Shown here: positions 49,999-61,713 of the stretch, in pieces
Layout of the letters: each line of letters begins with the position of its first letter
Position numbering within the stretch: position 1 is the stretch's first letter
Assembly: GCA_034687125.1 (NCBI GenBank)
Contig: JAQGBZ010000178.1
Coordinates: 1-64,000, forward strand
Source of the DNA: Neelides folsomi
Lineage: Eukaryota > Arthropoda > Collembola > Neelipleona > Neelidae
Direction of reading: 5' to 3'
DNA length: 64,000 nucleotides
The notes under the pieces: generated by a model
Told to the model about the DNA's origin: nothing
Seen by the model: the letters and a program-made list of their open reading frames with translations, nothing else
The model's database searches: none
Program-made: the position numbers and the translations under genes

Positions 49999-51315
49999 TC
50001 AACAAAACACCTTTTGCCCAACGGTTTTTTCAATAAAAACTTTGAACTGATTGACTCTTGTGTATACATCTGGTCTTGTTGTTTTCGGGCATCCATTTGC
50101 ATCAAGCGTTCCATATGATACTAATCCGACCTAAAAATTAAATAATACACAAACTTACAATATATAATATTCTATACATAATAATATAAAATACTCACTT
50201 ATAACATTTAATAAAATTCTAAAATATTTTAAATTGAAAATTAAATCTTTACTTGTTGAAGTGGTCCAGATGTATGGAAAAGTGGTCCCCCTAATATTGT
50301 ATCGAATTAAAATACCTTATGTTTAAATGTCTCATAATTATAAATCGACATTTAATCATATAGTATAAAAATATGGATAATTGAACAGGTAAATAGTTTT
50401 AAATTTACCCGAATCTCCTCTATGACTGCTTTGATTATTAAACATCATGCAAAGTTTAGTTGGTGCAATGTCCGGATCATATTTGCTGCATTCGTCATTG
50501 GTTATGACGTTTCCAGTCGCTTGCAAAAGGATGTTTGAAGTTTTTGTTCCACAATCTGAAATTCCCCATCCTGCTACTGTTGCTTGTCGTTGGGCAGCTC
50601 CAATGCAAATTGTTTTCACCACATTGGTCAATTTGAATGGACGTTCAAGTTTTATAATCGCAATATCATTTGCATATGTTTTATTATCATATATCCTATA
50701 GGAAGTTAAAGTAATTAATTGATTAATGATTAATAATTTTGAAAATTTAATAAATAATATTTTAAAATCTTGCCGATGAATTGTTGTTGATGATTTTGTA
50801 AATGTTGAAAATTGTCTTCCAGGCTCATTATCTCCATTTTTTGTATTGATTTCATGAAGTCCAGCTATTGCTGTTTGCTTTTCTGAATTCAAATTAACAA
50901 CACAATGGGCTGCAGTTAAAACGTAATTTTTGGTTAATAAAGAACCGCCGCAAAACTGTCCACCTCTAGTCTAAAATATAACAAATTAATTATTTGCTTA
51001 ATATTTATATTTGCAAGAATAAATTTTTTAATTAAAATTCCATACATCAAAAAGACCAATAATAAATGGAAATGAATTTCGAGCGACGGAATTTCCCTTA
51101 TAAACTTTTTCATCAACAGATGTGTTAATAATTCCATGCATGCTATCAATATTGTCCGACGTATGTAAATTACTCATTATATTGTTAATTAATGATTCTT
51201 CATCTTCCTTTTCAATTGAGGAGCTATAAACCAACAAAGGCAAAATAAATGCAGCAAAAAATATTGTAAATTCATGTTCTGTGTTATTTATTTTTAATTT
51301 TTTTATGCTTGATAG
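49999..51315 (-). CDS. Chymotrypsin-fold (S1) serine protease with altered disulfides
   Basis: Exons 51315-51046, 50970-50774, 50695-50409, 50290-50253 and 50130-49999. A hydrophobic leader (FTIFFAAFILPLLVYSSS) precedes a short propeptide. Activation is likely at DEK/VYKG, where S1 enzymes have R/IVGG. The catalytic triad is intact: LTAAHC, NDIAIIKL, GDSGGP. Residue 189 appears to be Ser, pointing to chymotrypsin-like rather than trypsin-like specificity. Cys191 is replaced by His (SSHRGDSGG) and Cys201 is absent (GGPLFHTSG), while their usual partners remain. The start is uncertain: no ATG is in frame with the leader, and the nearest ATG (about 51275) is one base out of frame, so a 5' exon or a defect is possible. 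The second intron of these exons uses a GC donor. Probably secreted, digestive or immune. Confidence 0.75.
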
Positions 51316-51744
51316 CTAAAACGAGAATAAGAATAACTGAAATGGAAAAATTCTTTCAATTTAAAAAGAATAGAATGAATAGAAATTTTAGAATGTAAAT
51401 CGTTTTTATATATTTAAATAAATAAACATTTAAAAATAAATTTCAATTCATGTTGTATTATATATGTAAATAATATTATACAAGATGGAAGATGAAGTGT
51501 AGTGTGTAAATGAGATTTATTTGCTTACATTTTTACATTAAATGTTTCAAGTTTGTATAAATTAATAAATTTTAGTAAAGTTTATGTTCACAACTGCACT
51601 TGAATCCACATATTAATCTTACATGAAAAATAATATTTTTAATAATTTGACATTTTTATTAGGTATATTTTATAGTTATACTAATGTTACTATTCAATCT
51701 CGTATTATAAACTCAATGTCATTTATCATTTACATTATAATAGC
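51316..51744. other. Intergenic stretch, nothing seen
   Basis: AT-rich. It may hold an undetected first exon of the protease on the minus strand. Confidence 0.4.
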
Positions 51745-52127
51745 TTATATGTAAATTGGAAACAAAATAGCAGTTTCATATGTCGGAGGTGGTTTTTCGT
51801 AAAGTTGGTAATTGTAATTGGTAATTCCATTCATTCCATTAGAAGATTCGTTATTGAATAAGGTTTGAGTTGAAATTATTGAGACATTTGGCATTTCAGA
51901 AGAGCCACCAATGTTATTTTCTCCTTCTTGACATTGGCAATTTTTAGAACAAAGACACTCAGACATTAAAATAATTATAAAATAGCCAAACCTTAAAATC
52001 TATAATTAGGCAAAAATAGCAATTTTTAAACACTTTAATTGGGATAATTTAACAAAAAATTATTTACCAAGCATAAAAGGATGAAAAATAAAATTCCGGC
52101 AAAAAAGATTATGACATCACCAGGCAT
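51745..52127 (-). CDS. Small membrane protein with Cys cluster and PPPTY tail
   Basis: Two exons, 52127-52068 and 51999-51745, join in phase to 104 residues. The N-terminal 35 residues are nearly all hydrophobic (MPGDVIIFFAGILFFILLCL then ILRFGYFIIILM), forming one long or two short helices. A cysteine cluster follows directly (SECLCSKNCQCQEG), a likely palmitoylation or metal/disulfide site depending on topology. The Ser/Asn-rich remainder ends with KPPPTYETAILFPIYI. PPxY is the usual ligand of WW domains, for example in Nedd4-type ubiquitin ligases, so a short adaptor in membrane trafficking is possible, as in Shisa-, WBP1- or VOPP1-like proteins. The family is not assigned. Confidence 0.65.
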
Positions 52128-53611
52128 TTTGAATATTAAAATAAACTTAAAAATTCTAATATTTATATATTACAAATTTTATTTAAAATATAGTAGATAC
52201 TAATAGAACAAAAAACAGATTTATTGTAAAATAATTTAGCACTTATTGATTATTATTCCAACTTTTTAATTTTATCAACTATAATGTAAATTTACGTTGT
52301 TTTAAATATTTTTAATATGTTTAATGCCCTGTTTGACTAATTGCGTAAATGCTATGCATTAATAATTTAGTAAATTATACTCTATCATGATTCAATTCTC
52401 GATAATCTTCTCAAATGGAATAGAGTATAGTCGTATTAAATTGTATTTAGATTGGGTAAATTAAACAAAATAATAATAAATTTTCAAATAAATATTATCC
52501 ATATTTGCATTAAATTAGATAAATATTTTATCTGAATGTGATGTGATAATAAATGAATATTAATAGTAAAAGATAACATAATTTTATATCGTTGATAAAC
52601 CATAGTAAAGATGATATGTTAATCATTTTTCATTCCTAATGTGTTAACTCCCGGTATTGGTAATTTGCCAATTTCTTCAAATTCCATTCAAGATGTGAAA
52701 TTCTTAAAATAGAAGAGCCACATGTAAAACGAGGAAGTATCAACTTCATTTTCTATTTAATGGTCCCAATTCTACGTTCCTCCAAGTCATTAACAAATGC
52801 CCACCTCGAAATTTTATATGAAGTTAATATACCTATAATATGCATTGCTGAAAATAATATTTAGCAATAATTTAAAAATTTATCAATTTAAAATTTTATT
52901 GAGTAAATGAGTAATAATAATATAAACAATTGCACATTATCATCATTATAAATAACTAATATAAACAAATTAGGTTTTAATCAACTTTATTTCTACTTCA
53001 CATAAAGATAAACTAATTTCGAGTACATTTAAAAGCTCATTGAACTTCACGAAATATTGACATTAATTTGTCATTTAACATGAATTGCGTGTTTTTCATT
53101 TATTTGCTCTCTTCAAAATTCGACTGAATCCTTAAATTCATTAAATACATCAATACAATTTGTACATAGGTACTATAGCACATACAATAGTACATAGTAC
53201 ATTGATATAAGTAAAGGTAACATATTGGTTAAAATTAATATATCCAAATGATACTTCTTGTTATTTCTTTGTAAATTGAGAACTCAATCAATTACCTGAA
53301 ATGGTCAAAACTTTTATCCGTACCTATATGTATTATAACCAATTGCTTTTAACATTATAACATGATTATAAATACAAGCTTATATTAAAAATGGTTGTAA
53401 AGTGACATATTAAAGGTTTATTTTGGAATTTATCGACTTTCTGAAGCATATGCTATATGGACATTTATTTTTACTCTTCTGTTTTTTTCTATGACTCAAC
53501 GCCGAATTTTCCTCTTCCTTCTCTCATCCTCGCCCATGGTCTTCGAACATCCACAACCCGGAAGCTCTGCTCATCAATAACATTAAAACCTATTGCATAT
53601 TCTAATTCAAT
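52128..53611. other. Intergenic stretch, nothing seen
   Basis: AT-rich divergent upstream region shared by the PPPTY gene (-) and the four-helix gene (+). No repeat or open frame of note. Confidence 0.5.
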
Positions 53612-55196
53612 ATGTGGAATCCTTGTTGCTGCATTTCTCCGAGAATCGGAACATTTGTATTTGCCATTGTCGACCTCGTAAGTAACCATTTTAATTTAAA
53701 TAATATATTTTATACATATATGGAATCATTCAACACTAAACATTACAAGAATTCACATAAAAAGTCTAATTTAATCTCAAAATGTAGAAGTCGCGTTATT
53801 AATAGAAAGTTTAATGATTAAATAAAATGAATTATGCAATTATTTGTATTAACATAAATACAAATTATGAATAATGATCATCATAGTGTGAATGTTCAAA
53901 GATTAATTATTAAAGTTAAATGCTAAACCAAATCTAATCACTTTCGTAAGGATATCTTGTATTGTTTTTTCTCAAGTGAGTACAGATATGAATGTAGTAT
54001 AATGCACTATGCATAGTGTAACTAGTACGATATTATACATTTAAATATTGAGATTGATTGTAGTTTATAGTCCTACAACATGATATGGAAGATATTTAAA
54101 AATAGAGATTAAAAGAGAGTTCTGAGGTTTGGCTTGTTATAAACATACATAGAAAATTAGAATGGTTTTATTGAGAGATTTATCTTTGTGATGCCGATGC
54201 CGCATGCCGCTTTTTGAATTTATTTGTGAATGAAAGCCAGATAAGATCTAAGGAGTACAACTACAAATACTATACATAATGACAGATACATACATACATA
54301 CATACCTGTATGTATGTACCTGTATGTATGTATGTATCCTATGTGTCCTGTAGAGTAAACAATAAGAGTTGAATTTAGAAGAAAATTATAAAGATTAACA
54401 AACATTATAAAAGTTTAATCTACAATATTCAAATATGTAGACACAATAGTTGTATATTTATTTCCCATTTAATTTTTTAGATATTGGCTGGATCGTATTT
54501 CTATGATCTGATTCGACTGGTTCTCGATGGGCATGGTTCAACAAGTAAGTTATCGTTTTTATTTAAATTGCTCTAAATGACACATTTTTATAAAGGTCAA
54601 GAATAAAGTTAATTTTTACAGTTATCATATAATTATCATATAATTTAGACGTGTGGTTTGAACTTGCCATTGTGTCATTTTTGCTGTTCTTGGCGTTGCT
54701 TCTCTTATGCGGAGCATACAAGGTATACATTTCTTGTGAAATTCCATACATAATACATTAAAACTTTTCAATTAATAAAAAATTATTGTCAACAGAATTC
54801 AGCTGAAAATGTTCGACTTTGGCTTATAATTTGGGTCATTTTCATTCTTGTCGCCATTTTATTTCAAGTCTACAACGCCATTTCTAACCGAGGAGGTAAT
54901 TGAAATTATGAAACCTTTACATCTACAGATAGATACAATTGCACCCTAAATATGTACTTGCAATAGAGGATAAACTTTTGGTATATAGAGGAATTTATTT
55001 ATGGTCAGTGTCAACAAGATATTAATTGAATCTTTTAAATTAAATAGGACACAACCCGCCACCAATCAACCGAGTCTGGGCTTCATTTCCGATCTTCATC
55101 TTGTTTCTTTATGAAGTTTGGGTTGTTTATGCATACTTACACGAACTTCGATTTGGACCATCTGGGTTGACTTACTGCCCAAGACAAGTTGTTTAA
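53612..55196 (+). CDS. Four-transmembrane protein, DUF4728-like
   Basis: Five exons: 53612-53677, 54481-54544, and three starting near 54649, 54797 and 55048, ending at 55196. They join in phase to about 155 residues. It starts MWNPCCCISPRIGTFVFAIVDL, with a cysteine triplet before the first helix. Helix 2 is ELAIVSFLLFLALLLLCGAY, helix 3 is LWLIIWVIFILVAILFQVYN, and helix 4 is VWASFPIFILFLYEVWVVYAYL. It ends SGLTYCPRQVV. Length, the CCC start and four-helix spacing match the insect DUF4728/LAPTM-like proteins, whose function is poorly known. The end GLTYCPRQVV is a likely cytosolic sorting tail. The start was chosen because the other frame at this locus hits a stop or loses the hydrophobic helix. 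Confidence 0.75.
54286..54346. repeat. (CATA)n / (TATG)n inverted microsatellite
   Basis: A run of CATACATA is followed, around CCTG spacers, by TATGTATG runs, so the tract is a microsatellite palindrome able to fold on itself. It lies in the first intron of the four-helix gene. Confidence 0.7.
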
Positions 55197-56217
55197 ATAT
55201 GATTTTCCATACGCTGTTTGTATGGCGATGGAGGCCAATTTTGCCAATGTAAGATGCTGTATTACAAAATATCTCAATTCAACTTATGATTTTATTTAAT
55301 TCCCTATATGAATCCACTCCTTTTTGTTTATTCAAGTCTTATTTCAATATTTCATTCGTTTATTTCATTAAAAGTTGAAGTAATGAATATTTAATTACAT
55401 ATACATGGCTTTAGCGTTTTTCATAATTGTAAATCAGAAGGAAAGATAATTAATATTATACTTATCATATGTATTTATTAGTATGCTTATCAATTTATAA
55501 CTAACAATAAACTTACACTAATTTTATGCATAATGTATTTTCACATAACCTTTAAATTATAAGAACTATCTAATTTAAATAAAGCAAGGTATCAAGGGGA
55601 TATATGCTATGATGAGTTTGTATTATTAAGAGTTTCTTCACAAATTAATAAATTGTTTTCATATAATTGATGAAATGAGTGTGCAATTTAATCATGTTAC
55701 TACATACTTCATGTGGAAATAAAAGAGAATGTTTCGTTTAAAAAAGTTTATTTTATTTAAATGAATATCAAAATAAATAAAATAAATAAAAAAATAAATA
55801 ATAAACCCCTGTCCAATAACCAAAAAAAGTCTTGAAAAATGATAAAACCCATATAGATGGTTAGTGTGCAGTTTGCAAATGTGCACACTAAGTGGTGCTA
55901 TGTATGGAAATTTTCAAAAAGATTAATTATCAAAGTACTATTTATTTATTAGGGAAAATTCAAATGTCAAGTGTCCAGAAACCAAAGTCTTTACTTCGAT
56001 TAATCAATATGCACTTAAAAGTTATGATAATAAATAGGGTTTTTTTATTTCTATAGTTAATTTAGTTCAAAATTGCAAAATTAACTCTTATGAGAAAAGG
56101 CGATCGAGCTTTATAAGATCCTCTCATGCAAAGTGAGGTCATATATTCATAATTTCCTATATAATACATTATTCCCCATTGTAAACCCTGTTGAATCATG
56201 GAGTGGGAACTGTTAGT
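55197..56217. other. Intergenic stretch with hairpin and dispersed repeat
   Basis: Between convergent genes. It holds the 55861 hairpin and most of the dispersed repeat copy at 56156. No gene seen. Confidence 0.6.
55861..55891. repeat. Hairpin with 10-bp perfect arms
   Basis: TTAGTGTGCA and TGCACACTAA flank an 11-bp spacer. It lies between convergent transcripts. Confidence 0.6.
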
Positions 56218-56219
56218 CT
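56156..56219. repeat. Dispersed repeat, copy B
   Basis: Matches 48568-48637 (CCTATATAATACATTATTCC ... CCCTGTTGAATCATGGAGTG ... GTTAGTC). Its end reaches the stop codon of the chemoreceptor gene. Confidence 0.65.
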
Positions 56220-57551
56220 AAAAAACAATTAATATTCTGATAGTAATATAAAGGGTAAAAAGAACAAAATTTACTGCAGTATTTGTTTTTAGTGTGTAAA
56301 ACTCTCCAATTTGTAACGTTAAAGGTTTTATAGGCTTAAATATTTTTCTCAATAATTTAATTCTTTCAATAGTGGTTATATCTATACTAAACGGATTCAA
56401 AATATAATTTAAAGAAGATCTGAAATTTGAACACGCTTTGTAAAATAGGAAAAATATTCCAAAAATATTTATTATCGATAAAAACACGAGGAATAATATT
56501 TCAATTAATTTTGACATCCCATGAAGTTTAAATAAACCATAACTACTTGTAATGAAAAAGATCACCAAAGAAACTTTGACAACTGGCAATATCGTTGAAA
56601 TGCTATGGTTTAAATTTATCATCAAAATTTGCAAATTATTGTATAGTTTAAGTTTTTCTATAACTTGTTCATAGCTTTCGCTTTTAGAACTAAAGTTTAA
56701 TAATTACAAATTTACTTCCAGTTATTAAATTTGATAGATTAATATATAAAAATGACATGGCTAAAATTGTATTGTTTTCATTGATAAAAAATTAATTAAA
56801 CTTTTATGTTACTTATTATTACCTTAAAATTTTCATGTAATTAGATATCGAGACATTCGGTAAAATAAGAATAGATGTTGTAAATGACAAAATGATGAAA
56901 CAATTCTGCAATATAAAAAAATTCAAAAAGAACAAAAATACGAACATTAATTGATTCACATCATTGAAATAAATAAAAAATGACATGTTTGGCCAAAATA
57001 TAAACATTATCATTGGTATTATGGAAGCAAATGGAATTACTAACAGGAATGCTAATAGTAAAATTTCATCATATGAAATCTTAAATTTCGCCTTATCTAA
57101 CAAAATAAAAAAAATTATAAATTACATTAAAATGTTATTATTAAATTAAAATACCTGAGATTTCAATGGTTGATCTAAAATTCATGCATAAATATCTAAA
57201 TTGATTGATCATATTAGAAATTTCAATATTTTTAAAAGTAACTTCAAAAATTGTAATAAGTGTGCAAAAAACAATTAAAATAAAGTCAATATGAAAAACA
57301 AATTTTATTAAATTTTCCAATTTCTCAAGTGAATTAAACATGAACAACAATTTTGTAATTAAATTTATAAAATAAATAAAAATGAACAGAGTTCTAATAA
57401 ACCATAATGAAAGCACAATCTTGTTATCTGCAAATTTAATCTTAAGTTTTAAATGTTTGCATTTTTTGTCAATATCGTAAGGCAGTAAACCACATTTAGT
57501 ATAAATTTTTAAAAGAATTTTTACGACTCGCATTGAAATCGGAGCAATCAT
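56218..57551 (-). CDS. Gustatory-receptor-type seven-helix chemoreceptor
   Basis: Three exons (57551-57155, 57096-56823, 56680-56218) join in phase to 377 residues, the usual length for arthropod gustatory receptors. The start MIAPISMRVVKILLKIYTKCG is followed by about seven hydrophobic helices (WFIRTLFIFIYFINLITKLL; FVFHIDFILIVFCTLITIF; LLLAFLLVIPFASIIPMIMF; FLFFLNFFILQNCFIILSF; VVKVSLVIFFITSSYGLF; ILFLVFLSIINIFGIFFLF; AVNFVLFTLYITIRILIVF). The C-terminal layout, a short conserved loop before the last helix (GEFYTLKTNTAVNF), is typical of the GR family, though the strict TYxxxxxQF motif is replaced. Intron phases and the final helix agree with GRs. It presumably sits in sensory neuron membranes as an ion-channel subunit. 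Ligand unknown. Confidence 0.8.
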
Positions 57552-59432
57552 TTTTATTCAATAATTGAATTCTAAGTATTTTACAATTGGGTTGATTGAA
57601 TTCTTTTCATTAAATTATTGAATCGTTTGTTTTTAAATTTTTAGAGTGCTTAATTAGTTTAAAGTTAGCTTGTTGATTAAACATTTGGGAACTCTAGTAT
57701 TATATCGATTTCTTCTACTAAATGAATTGCCTATTATAGTTGTAGTACATGATTATACTCTAAATACATAATGACAACGAAAACGTTCTTATTTTTAGTT
57801 GATTACTTACACATATTATGTTGCTTACATAATAATGATGTATAATCTTTCTATTCAGTTCAGTATATTTTACAGCTATTAAAGATAATGTCCCAATTTT
57901 AATTATTAGAATTATTACTGAACATAAATAATGATCCAAAGGGCTTATTCAAAATTTGATATTTTCATCTCCGTAATAGTACACTAATTACTGCCTCTAA
58001 ACCAAATTCAAAAAATTGAAACAAAAACTTAAAAAGGATAGCTTTGGGTCTTAGCTTAGTACATTGTAGCTTAGCACTATGTAACAATCCATCATTGACT
58101 CTTGCAACAAAATCGTAATCAGAAAAATAATTTGTTATGTTCCTTTAAAGGTACCTTTAAGTTCCTATTATGTAAAAGTCAACTATGAATGTCAAATTTA
58201 TATCATTCTGTTTCATTATCAAATTCATCATAAATCACTCGTTTTCCGAATAGTCAAAACCACGAGGTCAAATGTGACACAAAAATGAGAGAACATGTAA
58301 AAATTTGATTTTATTCGACTAAATTCATAAACATTCTAATAATTCTCATTTTACAATCCATATTCACAAAACATTAGTAACAAGCTAAAAACAGCATAAA
58401 TATCTGAATTGATTGATCAAATTAGAAATATCTGCAACTTTCAGAAGAAATGTTACAGCTCTCATTGTAAGAGGAGCTAGCATTATTTTTAATTTATTTA
58501 TATAATTTATTTAATAAATGAATTTTCAAATAATTATTATTTTGATGTAAACTATTAATAAAGTCATCTTAAAACGGTAATTTTAAAGTCCAGTATTTAC
58601 AATACATATATTCATGCTAAAATTGTAAAATAATGCCTTTATTAAATTCATTAACTATTCCAGTGTATTCGGTAATTAAAGACAAACTATACAGGGTTAA
58701 AAGCTTACAGATCAGCCATCCAACAATTATATAAAATTACAGTTCGGCAAATATAATTATCATGCGTAAAGTATTTTAAAAACAATTTATTTTTCAATCA
58801 ATCTAATCACTCATCCATCCATCACTTAAAACATAATAAAATGTATTATAAATAATAAATAAATTATTGATTAAGAGTTTCATTATATTACTTCTATCAT
58901 AGTATAAGAAATAAGAATATATGGCTTTATTATTAGTCTTAGCAGGTAAATGTTACTTTCTTTCAATATTATTTACAGTCAGAAGTCAGAATCATGTTTC
59001 TGTATGATACTTTATTTACAGATCTAATTATATCCTTTTCGATGATTTTAATGAGTAATTGAATAAGTGAGACATTTTCACATGACAATTTAGATAAATG
59101 GAATAAACCAAACCAAATAGATTGGAATTTCCCATTATTACTATTTATTCCATTAAATAGGGATGTTAAAAATGTTATTCCATGAAATAGAATGCATATA
59201 AATTATATTATACATGACAAATAGGTATTTACTATTTATGAATACAAAGATACGTGGATGTTACCTTGAATACATTGTTTGTGCTTGAAGCGTGGGATAT
59301 TTCAAACCATGATTGCGTGAGTTTAGGTAACTTTATTGTCACACAATTAAATATTTAAGTTATTAAATTTTAATCATTAAAATTTTATATAAAGTAAAGA
59401 AATCACTGGTAAGGATTTTTAATCTTAAAACA
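57552..59432. other. Intergenic stretch with a chemoreceptor relic
   Basis: AT-rich upstream region shared by the chemoreceptor (-) and the fatty acyl-CoA reductase (+). Apart from the relic at 58390 nothing is evident. Confidence 0.6.
58390..58483 (-). pseudogene. Internally deleted chemoreceptor relic
   Basis: Reading from 58483 on the minus strand gives MLAPLTMRAVTFLLKVADIS then NLINQFRYLCCF. The first half matches the start of the neighbouring receptor (MIAPISMRVVKILLKI). The second half matches the end of its first exon (EISNMINQFRYLCMNF). About 100 codons between them are missing, including the first membrane helices. It is therefore a relic of a tandem duplicate that lost its middle. 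The remaining exons are not visible nearby. Confidence 0.7.
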
Positions 59433-61479
59433 ATGAACGCTAACGAAAGTATCGCCGAGTTTTTCTCTGACCGAACTGTTTTTCTTACTGGAGCTACCGG
59501 ATATGTTGGCAAAGGCGTTGTGGAAAAATTACTTCGATCTTGTCCATCCATTAAAACTATCTATGTTCTTGTCCGATGTAAAAAAGGTACCAGTGCCCAA
59601 GATAGGGTTTCTAATTCATTAAAATCACCGGTAAGAAAATCAATTAATTACCCGTTTATATTAATTAACAATGTTCATTCATATTTATATTTATCTAAAA
59701 ATTACTACATAAAACAACATGTTAACAGTAATTGTTGTATTGTACTGAAGATCATACATTATACTGAGCAATAAAAGGTTAGAATTAATGGTTAAAAAAG
59801 AAATATAAAATTTTCAGATATTCAACTTGATAAAAAAAGATGCTCCAGAACTGCTTAAAAAAGTTATTGCCATTCCTGGCGATATTGAATCTCCATTTCT
59901 TGGGATTTCCGATTCTGATTTGTCAATGATAATAGCTGAAGTGACGGTGATTCTTCACATTGCAGCGACAATCAAATTTACCGAACATTTGAAAATCGCT
60001 ATGAATGTGAATGTTAAAGCTACACAGGAAATTTTGAAAATCGGCAAGATGATTCCAAACATTGCGGTAAAAACAATTTATGCATAAATTATCAATATCA
60101 TATCTATAATCACAAGCATAAGACCCTATGTATATGCTTTTATTAATTTGTAATTTAGTCAATCATCCACGTATCAACGGCTTATGCGAATTGCGATAGA
60201 ACCGAAGTTGAAGAAAAAATATATAAAATGAAGGAAAATCCACAAAATATGCTTAAAGTGATTGATATCCTTGATGACGAGATTGTTGATTTAATCACTC
60301 CAAAACTTATTTCACCTCGGCCGAATACTTACACATTTACGAAAGCTTTAGCTGAACAAATTGTATTGGAAGAAAGTGAAAATCTTCCAATTTCAATTGT
60401 TCGGCCTTCGATTATTATGAGCACTTGGAAAGAACCATTTCCGGTAATTAAATTAATTTATCATTTAGGTGCTTACAAACTAGGTATAATACTAACTAAA
60501 TGTAAGTATTGTATTGTATATAATTTAATATTTTAACTTTTAAATGACCAATAGGGATTTGTGGACAATTTAACTGGAATAAACGGATTCATTGCTGGTG
60601 GACTTAAGGGAATTTTGAAAGCAATTTACATTAAATCAGACAACAAAGGGGACGTAATTCCACTTGACATTGTTGTCAATACAATTATTGCGGCTGCTTG
60701 GAAAACTGCTATAAGGTCTTATAAAATTGAATAAATGAAAATGTTATTAAAATAAATAAAGGGTAATATTACCTTATATTTATATTAATTTAATATTTCA
60801 GTCGAGGCGATTCAATAAGAATTTATCATGCATGCACAGGGTATGCGAATTCTCCATCTTGGAAATTTGGAATGAACGTGGGAAAAGAATATGGTCAAAG
60901 CTTTAAAGTCAAAAATTCAATTTCAACGACAAACGTGACGTTTTATAACAATTGGATTTTATACAGAATTGCCAACTTTTTCTATCATTATTTACCATGC
61001 TATATTATGGATATATTCGATGTTATTAAAGGACGCCCACCAAGGTAAATAAAATAATTTGAATTGATAAAATCAAACATTTATTAATAGTAAACGCTGA
61101 GTTATCAATTGATATCATTTTGAGATTAATTAAAAGTATTTAAAAATTTTATTTAATAATTTTTAGAATGGTGAAATTATATGAAAAAATGAACAAAGGG
61201 GTGAAAACTCTTCATTATTTTATGAACAACGAATGGAAGTTTGACATCAAAGAAACACAATCGTTTTTCAAATCCCTTTCACCTTCAGATCAAAACAATT
61301 TCAATTTTGATGTGAAAAGCATAAACTGGAGGAATTTTTTTATAAATTCAGTGTATGGAATTCAAACTTTTGTGCTAAAAGACGACTTTTTCAAAAGTCC
61401 CCCAATTCCTCAACATCTTTTACATGAAACATGTGGCCCTCTAAATTCTTTCATTGTGGAAAATAAAAAGAATCATTAA
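59433..61479 (+). CDS. Fatty acyl-CoA reductase
   Basis: Six exons (59433-59630, 59818-60066, 60159-60443, 60555-60715, 60802-61044, 61167-61479) join in phase to 482 residues, close to the family's usual 500. The enzyme reduces fatty acyl-CoA to fatty alcohol with NADPH, in the ER or peroxisome membrane, supplying wax, hydrocarbon or pheromone precursors. The Rossmann motif TGATGYVGKGVVEKLL is at residue 19. The family blocks IYVLVRCKKG, KVIAIPGDIESPFLGIS, HIAATIKF, IIHVSTAYANC and SIVRPSIIMSTWKEPFPGF follow. The catalytic Tyr and Lys are in NTYTFTKALAEQ. The C-terminal FAR_C domain includes FYNNWILYRIANFFYHYLP, a likely membrane segment. All key residues are present and it looks functional. 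An AATAAA signal lies at about 61495. Insects carry many paralogues, so substrate length cannot be told. Confidence 0.95.
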
Positions 61480-61494
61480 ACAACCTGTCGTCGT

Positions 61495-61500
61495 AATAAA
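61495..61500 (+). terminator. Polyadenylation signal AATAAA of the reductase gene
   Basis: First AATAAA, 16 bp after the stop codon; a second AATAAA-like hexamer follows closely. Confidence 0.5.
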
Positions 61501-61713
61501 GTAATAAAATAGTAAATTCAGACAAAAATATTAGTATATCGTTTAATAATTGCAAATGTTGACAGTTTAGTACAGTTATCAGATATTAATACATAGAGTG
61601 ATAGAAAAAGAGTATAGATGTACGCTTAATAGTTAATAATTAACTATTTGAATAAGTAGCTTATTGGTTATCATGGTTACAATTCAATCTTAAAATGATT
61701 TCACAATTAAAAA

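Noticed and set aside
53457-53681. 74-codon plus-strand frame overlapping exon 1 of the four-helix gene
   Set aside because: The overlapping frame starting MWNPCCC splices in phase into the helices; the longer frame does not.
59923-60162. Minus-strand frame opposite reductase exons
   Set aside because: Shadow of the fatty acyl-CoA reductase.
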